Assembly (NCBI GenBank): GCA_026770585.1
Contig: MU647726.1
Span: 17,616-40,009, forward strand
DNA from: Baffinella frigidus
Taxonomy: Eukaryota > Cryptophyceae > Cryptomonadales > Baffinellaceae
Direction of reading: 5' to 3'
Length of the DNA stretch: 22,394 bases
Part shown: positions 22,315-22,394 of the stretch, in pieces
How positions within the stretch are numbered: the first letter of the stretch is position 1
How the letters are laid out: each line of letters starts with the position of its first letter
Program-made: the position numbers and the translations under genes
Notes under the pieces: model-generated
Seen by the model: only the letters and a program-made list of their open reading frames with translations
Told to the model about the DNA's origin: nothing
Database searches by the model: none

Positions 22315-22394
22315 ACGCAAGGCAGTCACGACCGACCGTCTGGCTTCGGCGTCCGCGTGACCGGTCACGCGGGCGTTCACGAGCCTGCCGGCGG
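22315..22394 (+). repeat. second copy of the 79-bp repeat (cut by window end)
   Basis: Same as 9642-9720, including GCGTGACCGGTCACGC. The repeat may continue beyond the window. Confidence 0.9.

Noticed and set aside
1-22394. tRNA, rRNA or small RNA genes
   Set aside because: I saw no tRNA-like arm pattern with a GTTCRANNC loop or any rRNA-like stretch; a covariance-model scan would be decisive.

Overview
This window looks like subtelomeric or otherwise repeat-dominated DNA from a eukaryote nuclear genome. I found no gene I can support. The main clue to the organism is the abundance of TTTAGGG heptamers and their variants (TTCAGGG, TTGAGGG, TTTGGGG, TTTCGGG, TTTATGG). This is the Arabidopsis-type telomere unit, known from plants, green algae and several protist groups such as cryptophytes, dinoflagellates and apicomplexans. 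The sequence alone does not say which. A run of 70 N inside a polypyrimidine tract (11634-11703) shows a scaffolded draft assembly.

Layout. 1-1005: degenerate telomere-like DNA carrying three copies of a 58-bp module. 1005-4000: short tandem modules, a foldback element (1980-2100), units rich in the word GGAGCC, another foldback (2849-2986), and a GGTACAAAC / GGACGTGAC repeat field. 4014-4378: telomere-like block. 4480-6930: tandem repeats and foldbacks, including a 168-bp near-perfect hairpin (5246-5413) and a second, inverted copy of that element with its flank (about 6631-6930). 6930-8750: microsatellite core between direct repeats, a second GGTACAAA field, then hairpin families B and C side by side and a family A foldback. 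8750-10510: telomere-like blocks mixed with a 20-bp G-rich module. 10510-11250: short inverted repeats and another 168-bp hairpin. 11246-14200: the densest telomere-like region, with higher-order repeats and a 27-bp minisatellite. 14200-16220: several minisatellites (7 bp, 8 bp, about 32/64 bp). 16278-17830: 1.5 kb of telomere-like DNA. 17852-20650: closely packed foldback elements. 20650-22394: more GC-rich DNA with three further foldbacks and no recognised gene.

The window is best read as a field of small non-autonomous foldback (MITE-like) elements inserted into, and copied along with, decayed telomeric DNA. At least seven copies share the terminal word CTAGCTCTG. Four share a CCTACCGTAGG core hairpin. 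Smaller families have two copies each. One element is bracketed by a perfect 15-bp direct repeat and another by a perfect 12-bp direct repeat, both plausible target-site duplications. No transposase, reverse transcriptase or other autonomous partner is visible. Most open frames come from repeats being open in several frames, or from microsatellites.
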